Assembly (NCBI RefSeq): GCF_020382885.2
Contig: NC_058506.1
Span: forward strand, 13,990,318 to 14,054,317
Direction of reading: 5' to 3'
Length of the DNA: 64,000 nt
Source: Scatophagus argus
Lineage: Eukaryota > Chordata > Actinopteri > Scatophagidae
Shown here: in pieces, positions 1 through 10,739 of the stretch
Numbering within the stretch: the first letter of the stretch is position 1
How the letters are laid out: each line of letters begins with the position of its first letter
Program-made: the position numbers and the translations under genes
Notes under the pieces: generated by a model
What the model saw: the letters and a program-made list of their open reading frames with translations, nothing else
Databases searched by the model: none
Told to the model about the DNA's origin: nothing

Positions 1-1
1 A

Positions 2-353
2 GCCTGGGCCCTGGCTACCTCTGCTTTTGGGTTCAGAGCTTTCACTGCAGCCATGGCGAAGCAGCACAACCAGCGAAGTAAAAGTAAAGAGTGCCGCCGG
101 TAGTAAGTCTGTAGTGGTCGGGCTCGAAAGGAGAGTCGGTTTCCAGAAGGCTCCAACACGTGTTCTCGTGTTGCATTCGCAGAAACAGACCAAGCTCGGA
201 TATTCTGAATTTAGAAAGCCTCCAGCACCCCTTTTTTCATTAGCACAAAATGAATCGCGTGAGACATTGCACCCAGTGTTGGAAGTATGGAAGAGACTCG
301 GCTCTCCCAAAATATAGATGTGTATTGAAATCTCAGTAAAAACTTATAATAAA
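2..353 (+). other. Possible terminal exon and poly(A) signal of an unidentified gene
   Basis: The frame starting at base 2 is open from the window edge to a TAG at 101-103. It gives 33 residues: a hydrophobic Ala/Phe-rich stretch followed by a Lys/Arg-rich tail ending Glu-Cys-Arg-Arg. An AATAAA at 348-353 follows. The layout suits the last coding exon and short 3'UTR of a + strand gene converging on nipsnap2. No family is recognised, and a second frame (27-317) is also open, so the coding assignment is weak. Confidence 0.25.
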
Positions 354-359
354 AAAAAG

Positions 360-1916
360 TGAGACAAGAATTTCATTTCTCATTATTTTAAAGCACACAC
401 GTTTCAGATCTACAGATACACTAAAAGTGCACACTAAATTTCTTTAATTAGCTTGTTTGTTTCTAATCAATTTCTACGGGTAGAAGAGAGTCTGCACATT
501 ATATTTCGGGACAAATTTATAATAATCCAACGGCTATTTTTTTACATTAACCTACTCTAACGCAATAGTGACAAATGAAGCTTTCTGGGACTTTCATCTA
601 GGGCGTGAGCATGATCACCTCCTTTGAGCGGTTCATTTACGCTTAAGGAGTTTGAGGTTTCCGACATGCACAGAAGGCAGCAGAAGTCACACCCTGGACG
701 ACGCGCCGACTGCTACAGTTACGTCTCCTTTGATAGTGTCTAGTATGAAAATACAGCACTATGGATGTACAAAGATTTGCAATTCGTGTCTTACTATTTT
801 TAAATCAGAAGAATGTCGCTAGAAAAGAGTTCTTCTTCCTATGTTCTGTCTTCATGTTTAGTGTGTGATATTTTATACCAATGCAATTAAGTATGCGGAG
901 ACACACATTTTTCTTCAGTCCAGCACAAGAAACAAGCATATATTTCTGCCTTGGATGGACTGATGAGCAATACAGAACCAGCACCAATAATACATGATAA
1001 AAACGAGTCGAAGACTTTGTTTTTCCATTTTCATCAGAACTTTAATTCAATATGTACAACTAGTCTTCTTAAAGCACTGCAATTCACATTTACCACATTG
1101 AGATGTTACTCCTTTCTTTCCCACTTGATTATCAACACAAGACAGTTTGGAATACCCCACTTCATTTACAGACAGGACTGACCATCACCTCTGGCCCAGT
1201 CAATAAGTGCACTACATTTATCTACAATCTGATCATTGAAAAAAAAAACAAAAACAAAAAAACAATCTCAGTCAAAGCACACAGTCACCCAACTGGCATC
1301 AATGGCTTAATGCAGAGATAGGCCAAACCAGTCAGTGTACAGCAGTGTGTAGATACCAATTAGTTGGGTTGAAATCAAACATAATTTTTAATCATTTGAA
1401 TCATTTCGCCCACCTCAGCAAAACGAGAGGAGCTAGAAGTGTCAGGATGTTGAAGTTATCAAAGAGATGTGGTCAATTTAACAGAGCAGACACAAACGGG
1501 GAGAACGACTTCATCGAGACTTTCAGTACACCTTCACCCACACAAATCCAGCAGGAATAAAAACGACTCTGTTCTAAAACTAAAGTCTGACTTCCTGTTC
1601 TCACTTGTCTGACACACTGTGGTGTTTGCGAACGTCACTTCTTTGCGCATCTTCGTAACAGTGTCGTTAAAAATATCTTTCATCCAACCTACTGATCATG
1701 AAACAAACTACGGGTACTCATCAAAACCAGTTGACTGGATCAAAGCCGTGTAAACATAAAGTCACATTTTCTGTTGAGAGTGTGTACCTGATTAACTGAA
1801 CATAAAGCTACAGTGTCTTTGTAAAACTGAGCATCACCTGTAATATTTAAAGAAGCTTCTCCAACTCTCAATGATAATCAGCTCTGGATGTTGTGTTTTT
1901 TGTTGTGACATACACT
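360..1916. other. Intergenic, no gene seen
   Basis: About 1.5 kb between the possible upstream terminal exon and the nipsnap2 poly(A) signals. It is AT-rich with short runs of A. The small ORFs show no family resemblance and no convincing splice structure. Confidence 0.5.
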
Positions 1917-1928
1917 TTTATTTTTATT
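1917..1928 (-). terminator. nipsnap2 candidate poly(A) signals
   Basis: Two AATAAA hexamers on the minus strand (TTTATT on + at 1917-1922 and 1923-1928) lie about 500 bases downstream of the nipsnap2 stop codon. They are the first canonical signals noticed and would give a 3'UTR of roughly 0.5 kb. Confidence 0.45.
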
Positions 1929-2431
1929 ATGCTAGTACAAAAGGGCTTATATGTCACGTTAAGTTTTCTTTTATAACATTTCTTTTTGTTATGAAAAGAC
2001 CATATGAGATTTTAAGCCCCATTTCATCCAGGTGTCTCTACACCGAAACACTGATGAGATCGTTTTAATCTCATCATAAAAAAATAAGACAAGCCATTTA
2101 AAATCTGACCCTTTAAATGATGAAAAGTGAAAAGTAGGAGTGTGTCAAATTAGTTTGCCTACACACGGCGCGTTAACGGATCAGTAACAAAGTAATTGCT
2201 GTAAAAGATACAGTTCTGTGATCATTGTAACCTCATCATCTGAAATAAGACATTCTAGGTCGATGCAGAAAACAGGAGTAAAAGAAAAAAAAAAAGAAAC
2301 AAAAAACTGAAAGAGCACGTTGATGTTATGCAGATATCCCTGGCAGTGCGCACTCCGATGGCTGGTTACGCTCTCTACAGATTGGTGTGACAGATGGAGT
2401 GTCTGTTGAGAGCTTTCCCCAGTGTTTGGGG

Positions 2432-5400
2432 TTACTTCAGTGGCGAGGTCTTCATGGGAATCATTATTCTAGATTCCATGTGCTGAATAAGAGGGACTGT
2501 GGAAGAGGGAAGAAACAACAGTCTTGGATTTCTGTGTCATGCTGTATGTTTGTACACCCGCACATACAAAAATGTTCCACTGACTGGACTCAAACAATGC
2601 ATGTGCGTACAGTTTTTCCTTACAATATGGATAACATAGGTTGATAAAAGTTGATAATGTCATCCAGGGCTGTCAGAAAAGTAAAGACAGGAGATACGGG
2701 ATTGCAGACTAACCTGTGTAATAGACTATCTCGTCCCAGCCATCACGTTGCCAGGCTGCATTTCTGGTGTCTTCTCTGGATTGAAGGTCTTTGTAAGCTG
2801 AGATATATTTAAAAAAAATATTACTTAAAATGGTTATACAGAGTTCACCCAAATTCACAATTCAATTCAGCCTCTACTCTTGAGGAAAATGCTAATGCGA
2901 ACACTAATTTTAAAGAAAATATTGAGAGGACATCAAAGATGGGTGAAGTAAACTGGTAACTATTTTCTTAAGACATTCTGCGTAATTGTTTTCAAAAAAG
3001 TGATGCATTTGTTAACGTAAAGCTGCACAGTTCATTAAACTTGGAAACACTGCTCACCCCATAAGTGGTGAACTGTGTACAGACTTCCAATCTGTGAGAA
3101 AAAGCCTCCCACCGCCTCCTGGTTCTGCTGGCGAATCTCAATTGCACGCGCCCTGCAGAGCACACAAGCGTTAGGTGACCCGGGAGGGAAAAAAACTAAA
3201 GGCTCTGTCTTGATGGGTTGCACTGATTAAACCACCAATTTGTAGGTTTTCATCCGAAACCGAAATCCACAGATATTGCAGTGATTCGTTTCAAATCGAA
3301 ACATCAAATTTTGATGTGACAACTTCAGAATTGTTTTAATCCTCTCAGCGTGTTTGGTTTTAATACACTGACAGGCAAATTTCCCAATCTTTATCAATTT
3401 AGTCTGATGTGTACATGCAGATGTAATGTATTAAATGTAGGGTAAATAGATCAATTATGCTTCAAATTATGTGTAATATATCTGGCCGTGCTTTAGGATT
3501 CATGCTCAGCATGTGTAGACAAAAAGTACCACTGACTCATATTCATCTGCCACAATCTGGAAAAACCAATAAAACAGAAGTGAGAGAATTTTCAAAGAAA
3601 CATCATAATAACAGAAGTACAAAGAGAAAGCTTACATGCTTCTCAAATTGACTATCAAATGTAAATAAAAGAAAAGGAGAAACAGTAAGATATGCATTAC
3701 CAGTAATTTCCCCACTCGATCATCGTCCCTGGCTGAAATAAGAATGTAAAAAGGGGAGAGATGTATAAAACAAGTTGTTCAGACTGTTCACTGCATCAAT
3801 ATGAATTTACTACGCAAAAGACTCAGTTACCCGGAGCTGGTATGATCGGAGCTCATAGATGTTTGGTCCCGAACGAGGGACAGGTTCGTTCCAGAAACTG
3901 AACTCCAGAAGCAGCTGGTTCCTTCGAGACAGCAGCATCTTCCCTCTCTCGTTCCTGTAGTCCATAAACCTCTACAGTAACGACAAACAACAGTAACACA
4001 TTACTCACAAACTCCAAAATATTAAAAATATTAAAAGTCTAGTCAGATAGTAGGATCAATAAGCCTGTGAATATTCTCATTCATCCAGGTCATTGAAAGA
4101 CAAATAACTAAGTCCAGTTGCGCTCGATTGAATTTCCTTGAGATGAGTAGGATCAATCAAGATTATGCATTCAACTAGACTGATTGCACACATCAGTTGA
4201 GATAATTTAAGTCTGTACACAGCAAATCACCTCTTGCATTATCAAATATATTGTGTTGGAAGATGTGCAGAAATTCTTCCATATAAAAACTCCCCCACTT
4301 CTGAAGATTAAGCACAAATACACAGTCTGGGTAAGGCAGGATTGGATCCAATCATTGCACTGCTGCTATTTACAGTCTAAAACTGTATTTCTGTAAGCAA
4401 CATTTAAAGATAATTGCAACAAATTACAATCACATCAGCCATTCACACAAAACAAAAAACACAGATAAAGACGGTGAAACACACGCGTGGAAAAATGGTC
4501 TGTGGATCAAATTTGAGGGGTGCACCACCTACAGGTCACATACTGCCAGTAAACTGAGCTAATCTGAGCACCCGTTACCTTATTCTGCCTGAGTTTGTTC
4601 ATGACTTCGGTGAGAGCTGGGTATCCTCCCCGATATCTCCACAGGTGAACTAGAATAGAAGGAGCAGAAGAGCCAAAAATAACGCAGCTCTCAAATATAT
4701 CTCAGTGTGTCTGTCTTTTAATAATACACCTGCAGTTTAAATATTTATCTTAGTATGCCAGCTGCCTCTACCATGAAGACTTTCAAAAATTCACCATCAG
4801 AGAAAGGCTTTCTCTGGTTTGCCAGCTTGTGCGTAGCTAATTTAACTTTACTAACTAAAAAAGTATTCTCCCTGTCAACAAAACTGGAACACCGTTTCAG
4901 GACTTCTTCTATTTCCCACATCAAGTTTGTGACATTGACAGGAGAGGCAACTCAACTTGGTGCCTTTTAGCCTAATCTAAATGCAGCCAGCGCCCTCTGC
5001 TGGTATCAAGTTAAACAGCAATACAAACTCACTGTAGTCATTTGCCTCAAGCTTGATTAACAGTTGCTATCTTTAATTGAAGTTTTGGGGGAATGGATTG
5101 GGGCTGAACTTTGCCCATGTGTGGAATACAGAAATCCAATGTGAAAACTGCTAAAGTTACAGTACTCTCAGTAAACTCTCAGCTGAGTAACGAATTCTGT
5201 TTCCCAGTGCGTACGTTGTGAAAGTGTTTTGTTGATCCAGAGCTTTATATTATATTTACTGGGGCTGCCAGTATTACTGTGCTGAAACATGAGACGCAGA
5301 TTACAAGTGAGGAACGATAAATGTCACCGCAAGGGCAAATGGACAGCAGCCAAGAAAAGTGCAATGGAGTCAGGGCTATAATTAACTAAAATATAAAAGC

Positions 5401-7901
5401 TGCCAAAGCACTGGTTTGTGTTGCGGTGGAGGAAAGAAACTGTATTTTTCAAGATAACTTATTTCAGTTCAGTTCAATTTAGTTCATTTATATAGCTCCA
5501 AATCACAACAAAACAGAACATTTATTTCTGAGTGTAATCAAGTATTTCAATGCAGTCCAACTTTAAAACTTTATTTAATATTAAAATAATGTATATATTA
5601 TATTCAGCAAAACAGTAACATATACAGAAGATACAGAAGAAAAAGAGGCAAAAAACCCTCACATTTGGAACTGTTCATTCTTCTGTTCATTGCTTATCTG
5701 TTGATCCATCCTTTGAGCTCTACTATCTTGTCTGTGTTTTTAATTAATGCTTTCTGTCTTGAAAGGGAAGTTTATCTTCTATTTAGAATACCTGATTGAA
5801 TGAGCCGTCAACCAATCAGTGAAATACAGGTTTATCACTTGCACTCGTGTACTGTAACCTTCAGCCATGGATCATGCTTTTACCTGCTTGATCCTGCTCT
5901 CCGTACCATGTGTTCCAGGTTCCCACAAGCTCACAAGGGTATTCAGGGTCAGTGTGAATGGAAGACAAGACATCCTCACTAAAGGACACACAGCACAACA
6001 CAACACAAATGTGTATAAGAGCAAAAGATTTGCACTGTTTACAAAAACAGCGCTGAATCGCAATGAAGTCAATTAAGGAACATCTTACCAAAGTTCATTG
6101 TAAGCATCAAGGCACTCAGGCTTGACATTGTGAACTGCAGGAAAACAACAAAACATAAGTGGAACATACAACGGTTTTCTGAATATCATTCAAGAGGAAA
6201 ACATATTAACCTCATACCACTCACAGCAAGTCACAAACAACACATACACTGTATTTTGTACAGATTGTTGTCTTCCTTCTTGGCGAGCAGATGAGAGTGA
6301 GCGTCCTTTCTGGGGTCGACCTTTCTAACAAATAGGGACTTGAACCAGCTGTCTTCACGGAAAGCTGAGAGGCTCCTGTGGTAAAATAAAACACAAAGGT
6401 TGGATACTATCAGCAGTTCTCCTGCAACCCAATGAAAAATATAAGAAACTAACAACAACAGAAAAGTGGACCAATGTGCAGCATACAGTTATGCTACCTG
6501 TACTCTACTGTAATTCAGTAAGTCTTTAAGGCACTTAAAGGTTTTGCTCCTCAGTACACTTGTGGCCTTTGCACTGAATGTAGGTCAGTCAGACATCTCA
6601 GGTCATCAGTTGGTGGTTTATTACCCTCACCTGCTTTTGTGAGGGTGCTTTCACTTATTCTCTATATGATTTTCATCCTCATCATGTATACAACAATCAC
6701 ACTGAAGCAGTCATTGGCATGTGTTGGTCACAGTTCTTTATTAGCAAATTCAACAGATATGTTAACAACACTACAGTGGCCAACATATTGCCGAGGACTC
6801 TCCAATGTCCTTAGCAATATCAGTCTTAAAAAATCCAGTCAGTTGGGCTATAGAGGCACAGAGTTTGTAATAAAATGTACAATATAAATAAAACTTCCTA
6901 GCCCTGTGCCACTTAATAATACTGACGTCAGTGCAAATGCACAAGGTTGCATTGTATACTATTCAATGACAGCTGGAACAAACTAAGAACTTAATACAAA
7001 GCTTTTTAAACTATCCAACCCATTCAGTGCCGAGATTGTACAGTTCCGGGCCAGCAATAGAGAAGGCTGTAAGCTGTACATACTGCACATAACCAGAGGA
7101 TTAGTCTACGTAGACTCCTAAGTGGCCTTGAGCAGGAGCAGTATGTCGTCTTAAATAAGCCTAATATAAGAGTGACAAGAAATAGTCCATGTTTTTGGAC
7201 ACTGGATATTGTTAGTTGTTTATCAGTTTGCCAGCTGATGCAGACAATGCTATTACTTTCCCCAGTGCATTCAGAGCTGTTACATTTTAGCTAAACTTCA
7301 CGCAGCATTTCAGTTGTAAACTTTTTGTTTCCACATCTCAGCTCGGTTTAGGACGCTGATTTGACGCAGCAAAAAACTGTCATCCACTCATCAACACAAG
7401 TCACGTTACTGCTGTGCTGCAATTCACTGCATTTTGACCTTGAAGTTGAATACAGTTTGGGACTGACATAAAGTCTGCTGTGCATTTTGTATTATTTATG
7501 CATTTAGTTAACTGTAACGCACAAAATTATGAAGTAAGTAACGATGAGTACTAACACAAGTTGCTACCCCACCGTTACTCGGGAGGGTAATAACTAGCAT
7601 TAGCAGAAAGTTAGCAAGTTTAGAGCTAGGGAGCTAATGCTAGTTACGTTACACCAAGCTGTGAACGTAGCCAACGTCGCTACGTTAGCGTTAGCTTAGC
7701 CACCTAGCACACAGGAATTTGTCATTGGTGTCAACTCCGTTGAAGCTAAACATAAATTAGAGAGCATCTGTACATCTGCAACGGAAAACTCAATGCGTAA
7801 AACTCTAACCTTACAACAACCGTGACCTGTCCATTCGTCTGAAGTCCATTTGTCGTCTGTTTAAGGCCTTTGCCCACTCTTTGAAGGACTCGGGTCGCCA
7901 T
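2432..7901 (-). CDS. nipsnap2: NIPSNAP2 (mitochondrial NIPSNAP family protein)
   Basis: Ten coding exons on the minus strand: 7901-7810, 6375-6248, 6134-6089, 5978-5884, 4649-4579, 3971-3831, 3732-3701, 3152-3058, 2797-2714, 2496-2432. Spliced they give 849 nt, 282 aa, close to the usual length of about 285. The ATG at 7899-7901 starts a basic, hydroxylated presequence ([14 protein letters not shown]) expected to target mitochondria. Family motifs are clear: [45 protein letters not shown] and the end [13 protein letters not shown]. The C-terminal half is the NIPSNAP dimeric alpha/beta domain. Family members are mitochondrial proteins, reported as mitophagy 'eat-me' signals. The exon 1 donor is AG|GTTAGA; a tempting GTAAGG five bases earlier would break frame. 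Choice of NIPSNAP2 over NIPSNAP1 rests on adjacency to mrps17, as in human. Confidence 0.93.
5462..5512. repeat. Teleost interspersed repeat tail in a nipsnap2 intron
   Basis: The stretch with repeated TTCAGTTCAG, then TTTATATAGCTCCAAATCACAAC, resembles the 3' tail of a very common fish SINE/LINE-type repeat ('TTTATATAGCGCCAAATCACAAC'). Recognised from memory, not by search. Confidence 0.55.
7596..7712. repeat. Cluster of GTTAGC / GCTAGC / CTAACG hexamers in nipsnap2 intron 1
   Basis: About a dozen overlapping variants of TTAGC, CTAGC and ACGTTAGC occur within about 120 bases just inside intron 1. The density is far above the surroundings. Function unknown; such motifs are frequent near fish transcription starts. 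Confidence 0.4.
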
Positions 7902-8010
7902 CTTTCCCCCGAAAGCTGTTGTCAGTTGAGGTTGTTACACACAGCAACAGCCGCAGTCCGGGCTGTTCCTGGTGCAGCTGACGTTACTTACTTACGTGTT
8001 AACTTTAGTC
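7902..8010 (-). promoter_or_regulatory. nipsnap2 5'UTR and promoter region
   Basis: The sequence just upstream of the nipsnap2 ATG holds a CRE-like TGACGTTA at 7979-7986 and no TATA box. A similar CRE-like site sits at the mrps17 promoter. The role is inferred from position only. Confidence 0.4.
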
Positions 8011-8560
8011 AGTTCACGTTGTGTGGTTAAATTGATACCCAGGATAATCCACAAGGACTGGTTGAATTTACAGCAGCCATAGTTTTGATTTCCCACCCGC
8101 ACATTTGATCCATTGTGCAGAGTTGAAGATACTCTTGTTGTTGTTTATCTCTTCTTCCAATTACTTTTGATTCATAAGTTGTTTCATTCAGAATATGTCA
8201 CACGGTCCTTAAAATAAAAGTCTGACGAAAATACTATTATTTTCATTCAGTAAAATGTGCACTATTGTACACGCGTGCATTTCAACGAATCGAATAAAAC
8301 GACAGACTCGTGTTTATCCAAAGTTGGTGAATTGAAGCAGACTTAATAAGGAATAAATCTTCTTAATATCAACACAACGGAAAAAATGTGCTGATGACTT
8401 ATATTGATTAAAAATAATTTGCATATACATCCGAACCAGACTTTTTTAAAAAATAAATAAATAAATAAATAAAATAAAAGACACTGTAATGTCCTGCAAA
8501 CATAGATTTTGGTTTAAGAGTAAACAGATATGGGAATCACGTATGCATGTTTGTGAATGA
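8010..8560. other. Spacer between mrps17 and nipsnap2
   Basis: About 550 AT-rich bases with an AAAT-type short repeat around 8447-8475. No coding signal seen. Both flanking genes are read leftward. Confidence 0.5.
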
Positions 8561-8584
8561 CACCACAGCTTCTCAGCTAGTCAT

Positions 8585-8590
8585 TTTATT
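8585..8590 (-). terminator. mrps17 poly(A) signal
   Basis: AATAAA on the minus strand (TTTATT on +), about 185 bases past the mrps17 stop codon, giving a short 3'UTR. Confidence 0.55.
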
Positions 8591-8773
8591 ATAAATTTCT
8601 TCTTAAATTTAAAACCACCTGAGCAGGTGGCAGGGTGTAAATGTATTTCGACTCTCCACATGAATTAACGCACTGATTATCATTTACACATTTACATTAA
8701 CATGTGAAACAGAAACATAAGCGCAGAGTGACATTTCAGCTAACAGTACTGCACCAAAGAATGTGGCTTTCAT

Positions 8774-10092
8774 TCATGAAGTGGGAGTTTGAGGTAACGG
8801 AGTATCAGATTTAGTGGACGCAGCAGAGATGTTGAGTGCCTGCAGTTTTTCTGATAATGACGTATGCTCTTGCAGGTCGAGTGGAAGGTCAGTCAGAGGC
8901 TCCAAAAACTCAGGTCCTGCAACTCTTTTTTCCGTGAGTGGGTCAACCACCCGACCAACTTTATACACTATCTCAGACAGTTCATGCTTCACATGTTTGG
9001 ATCTGGCCTCAGGCAGAGCCTTGAGAAGGACGATATCACCCACAGTGCACTGTTGTAAAGCATCATGGGCAAAGTAGGTCTTCCTCTTGTTGTAATACTA
9101 TAGGGACAAAAAGACAACATTTGTCTCATCAACATAACTCATTAGTCTGAAACTGAGTAACACTTGTTTACACATTGAGGTATTACACGAAACTAGTCAT
9201 TTATTAAGTGTAGAATTTTCAAGTCAGAATTGTGTAAAGTGGGCAAATAAACACACACTTTTCTAATAAAGAATATCCCTACCTGAACTCAGGCATACTT
9301 TGTAAAACTGTTGTTGGTAAGCACAAACTGTTTGCAGATGATTTCATTATGTTTTCATTTACCTTTCACAAAGCATCCCAACTTTTCTGGACATGAGGTT
9401 TTACAAAATCCCAACAGTTAACAACCTAATGTATTCAATTTATAAGTAAGAAAAAAACACAATAAGAAACTGACCATATGTGTGAAGCTTTAAGGAATAA
9501 GCCTTAAAATGTTAATACATAAAATGGGGAAACTTGTTTTCAAGTAAAAGTAATGGTATCTGTAGCTGTCACGATGGTTGTGACGTGCAGCTACGGGCAC
9601 CAATAAATCTCCAGATAATCAGCACTCCTAAATATTTTAACAGCCAAACATAATGTATAGATAGATAGATACTTTATTGATCCCGAGGGAAATTCAAGAT
9701 GTACATTCATACTATATCCCCATGTTACTGTGAATCTTCTTCATTTCTTAATGTCAGATTTTTGATATCTTCAGCAACTTGTGTTAGAACATTATAATAC
9801 ACAGAAGTTCCAATGTTTTGCTAAATGAAAAAAAATGATTGCTCTATTGGAAATCACATCTTTATTTCTCGATCTAAGGCACTGAAAAAAGGATCGTTTT
9901 GGCACTGGTACCAAAACTCAGGTATCATACTGGCGTTAAGAAATGACCAAACTGACGTTAAAGGCTTACCTTGAGCAGGTAAGGATCCATCACCAGCCTC
10001 GTGACTCGCACTTTTGCAGTTTTGTGCATCTTGGTTCCGATTACTCTGCCGATGACCCATTTCGCATGGACTGATACATGTCTACCCGACAT
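8774..10092 (-). CDS. mrps17: Mitochondrial small ribosomal subunit protein uS17m
   Basis: Two coding exons on the minus strand, 10092-9970 and 9097-8774, join in phase 0 to give 148 aa. A non-coding first exon probably ends near 10617 (GTCG|GTGAGT). The N-terminal half has the S17 OB-fold signature: [20 protein letters not shown], then [12 protein letters not shown], and after the splice [20 protein letters not shown] with [10 protein letters not shown]. The protein binds 12S rRNA in the mitochondrial 28S subunit. It is somewhat longer than human MRPS17 (about 130 aa) because of a low-complexity Ser/Thr/Pro tail. It lies head-to-tail with nipsnap2, the same order as at human 7p11.2. The start is fixed by the conserved N-terminus and a coding exon that opens one base before the ATG. 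Confidence 0.95.
9656..9700. repeat. Retroelement tail (TAGATA)n-CTTTATTGATCCCGAGGGAA in the mrps17 intron
   Basis: A short TAGA microsatellite joined to CTTTATTGATCCCGAGGGAA is the reverse complement of the 3' end of an abundant fish non-LTR repeat. A related tail in the other orientation occurs at 46877-46926. Confidence 0.6.
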
Positions 10093-10599
10093 TCTGAAAA
10101 GCTCCACCAAAACCTTGCAAAAGACAAAGAAAACATGAAAACTCATTTATGCCCAGCCATTACTTGACACGTAGTGATCAGCCGAAGGCTTATTTTCTCT
10201 TTTGTAAACTAACTTTCAAGATTTGATAATAACCAGCCCCTATTTCACTCTCATATTTGCGTTTTTTGTTTAACCAACAGTAGCAAAATGGTCCTACAGT
10301 TAGCCGCCAATTTGTGCCATAAATCATAAAACTTCTTAACATTTTGCTCCGATTATATGACATAATCGATATTCAATCAATATACAATCCAAATTTGTGC
10401 ATTAAAGATTACATTGCCTTTACCTTTGCAAATTTAGATTATAAAAGTAGGACATGAGAAGACAAACTGGGCCGACACTTAGCTTTGTTGCAGCTAACGT
10501 CAGTGTTAACTTCATCACCGAATTCAGTGAATGGTAGGAATTACAGACAACACCGACTTTACTTGACATTAACACACGATAATATTGAGGGGTAGGGTG

Positions 10600-10720
10600 T
10601 GAAGAACAAACTCACCGACACCACTTAAAAGGCGTAATTTTAGAAGGTCAATCCTCAGCAATGAAGCTCCATGCTGCTCGGCTCGGCTTGTTTTGATGAC
10701 GTAAACTACGGCTAGTAAAG
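10600..10720 (-). promoter_or_regulatory. mrps17 promoter and first (non-coding) exon
   Basis: A CRE-like TGACGTAA at 10697-10704 and a GTGAGT donor just left of 10617 bracket a likely untranslated exon 1. No TATA box is seen. Inferred from position and splice signals. Confidence 0.45.
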
Positions 10721-10739
10721 AGGAACATACTGTGTGGAG

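Noticed and set aside
27-317. 96-codon ORF at the left edge
   Set aside because: No family resemblance; an alternative frame with a TAG at 101-103 and a downstream AATAAA fits a terminal exon as well or better.
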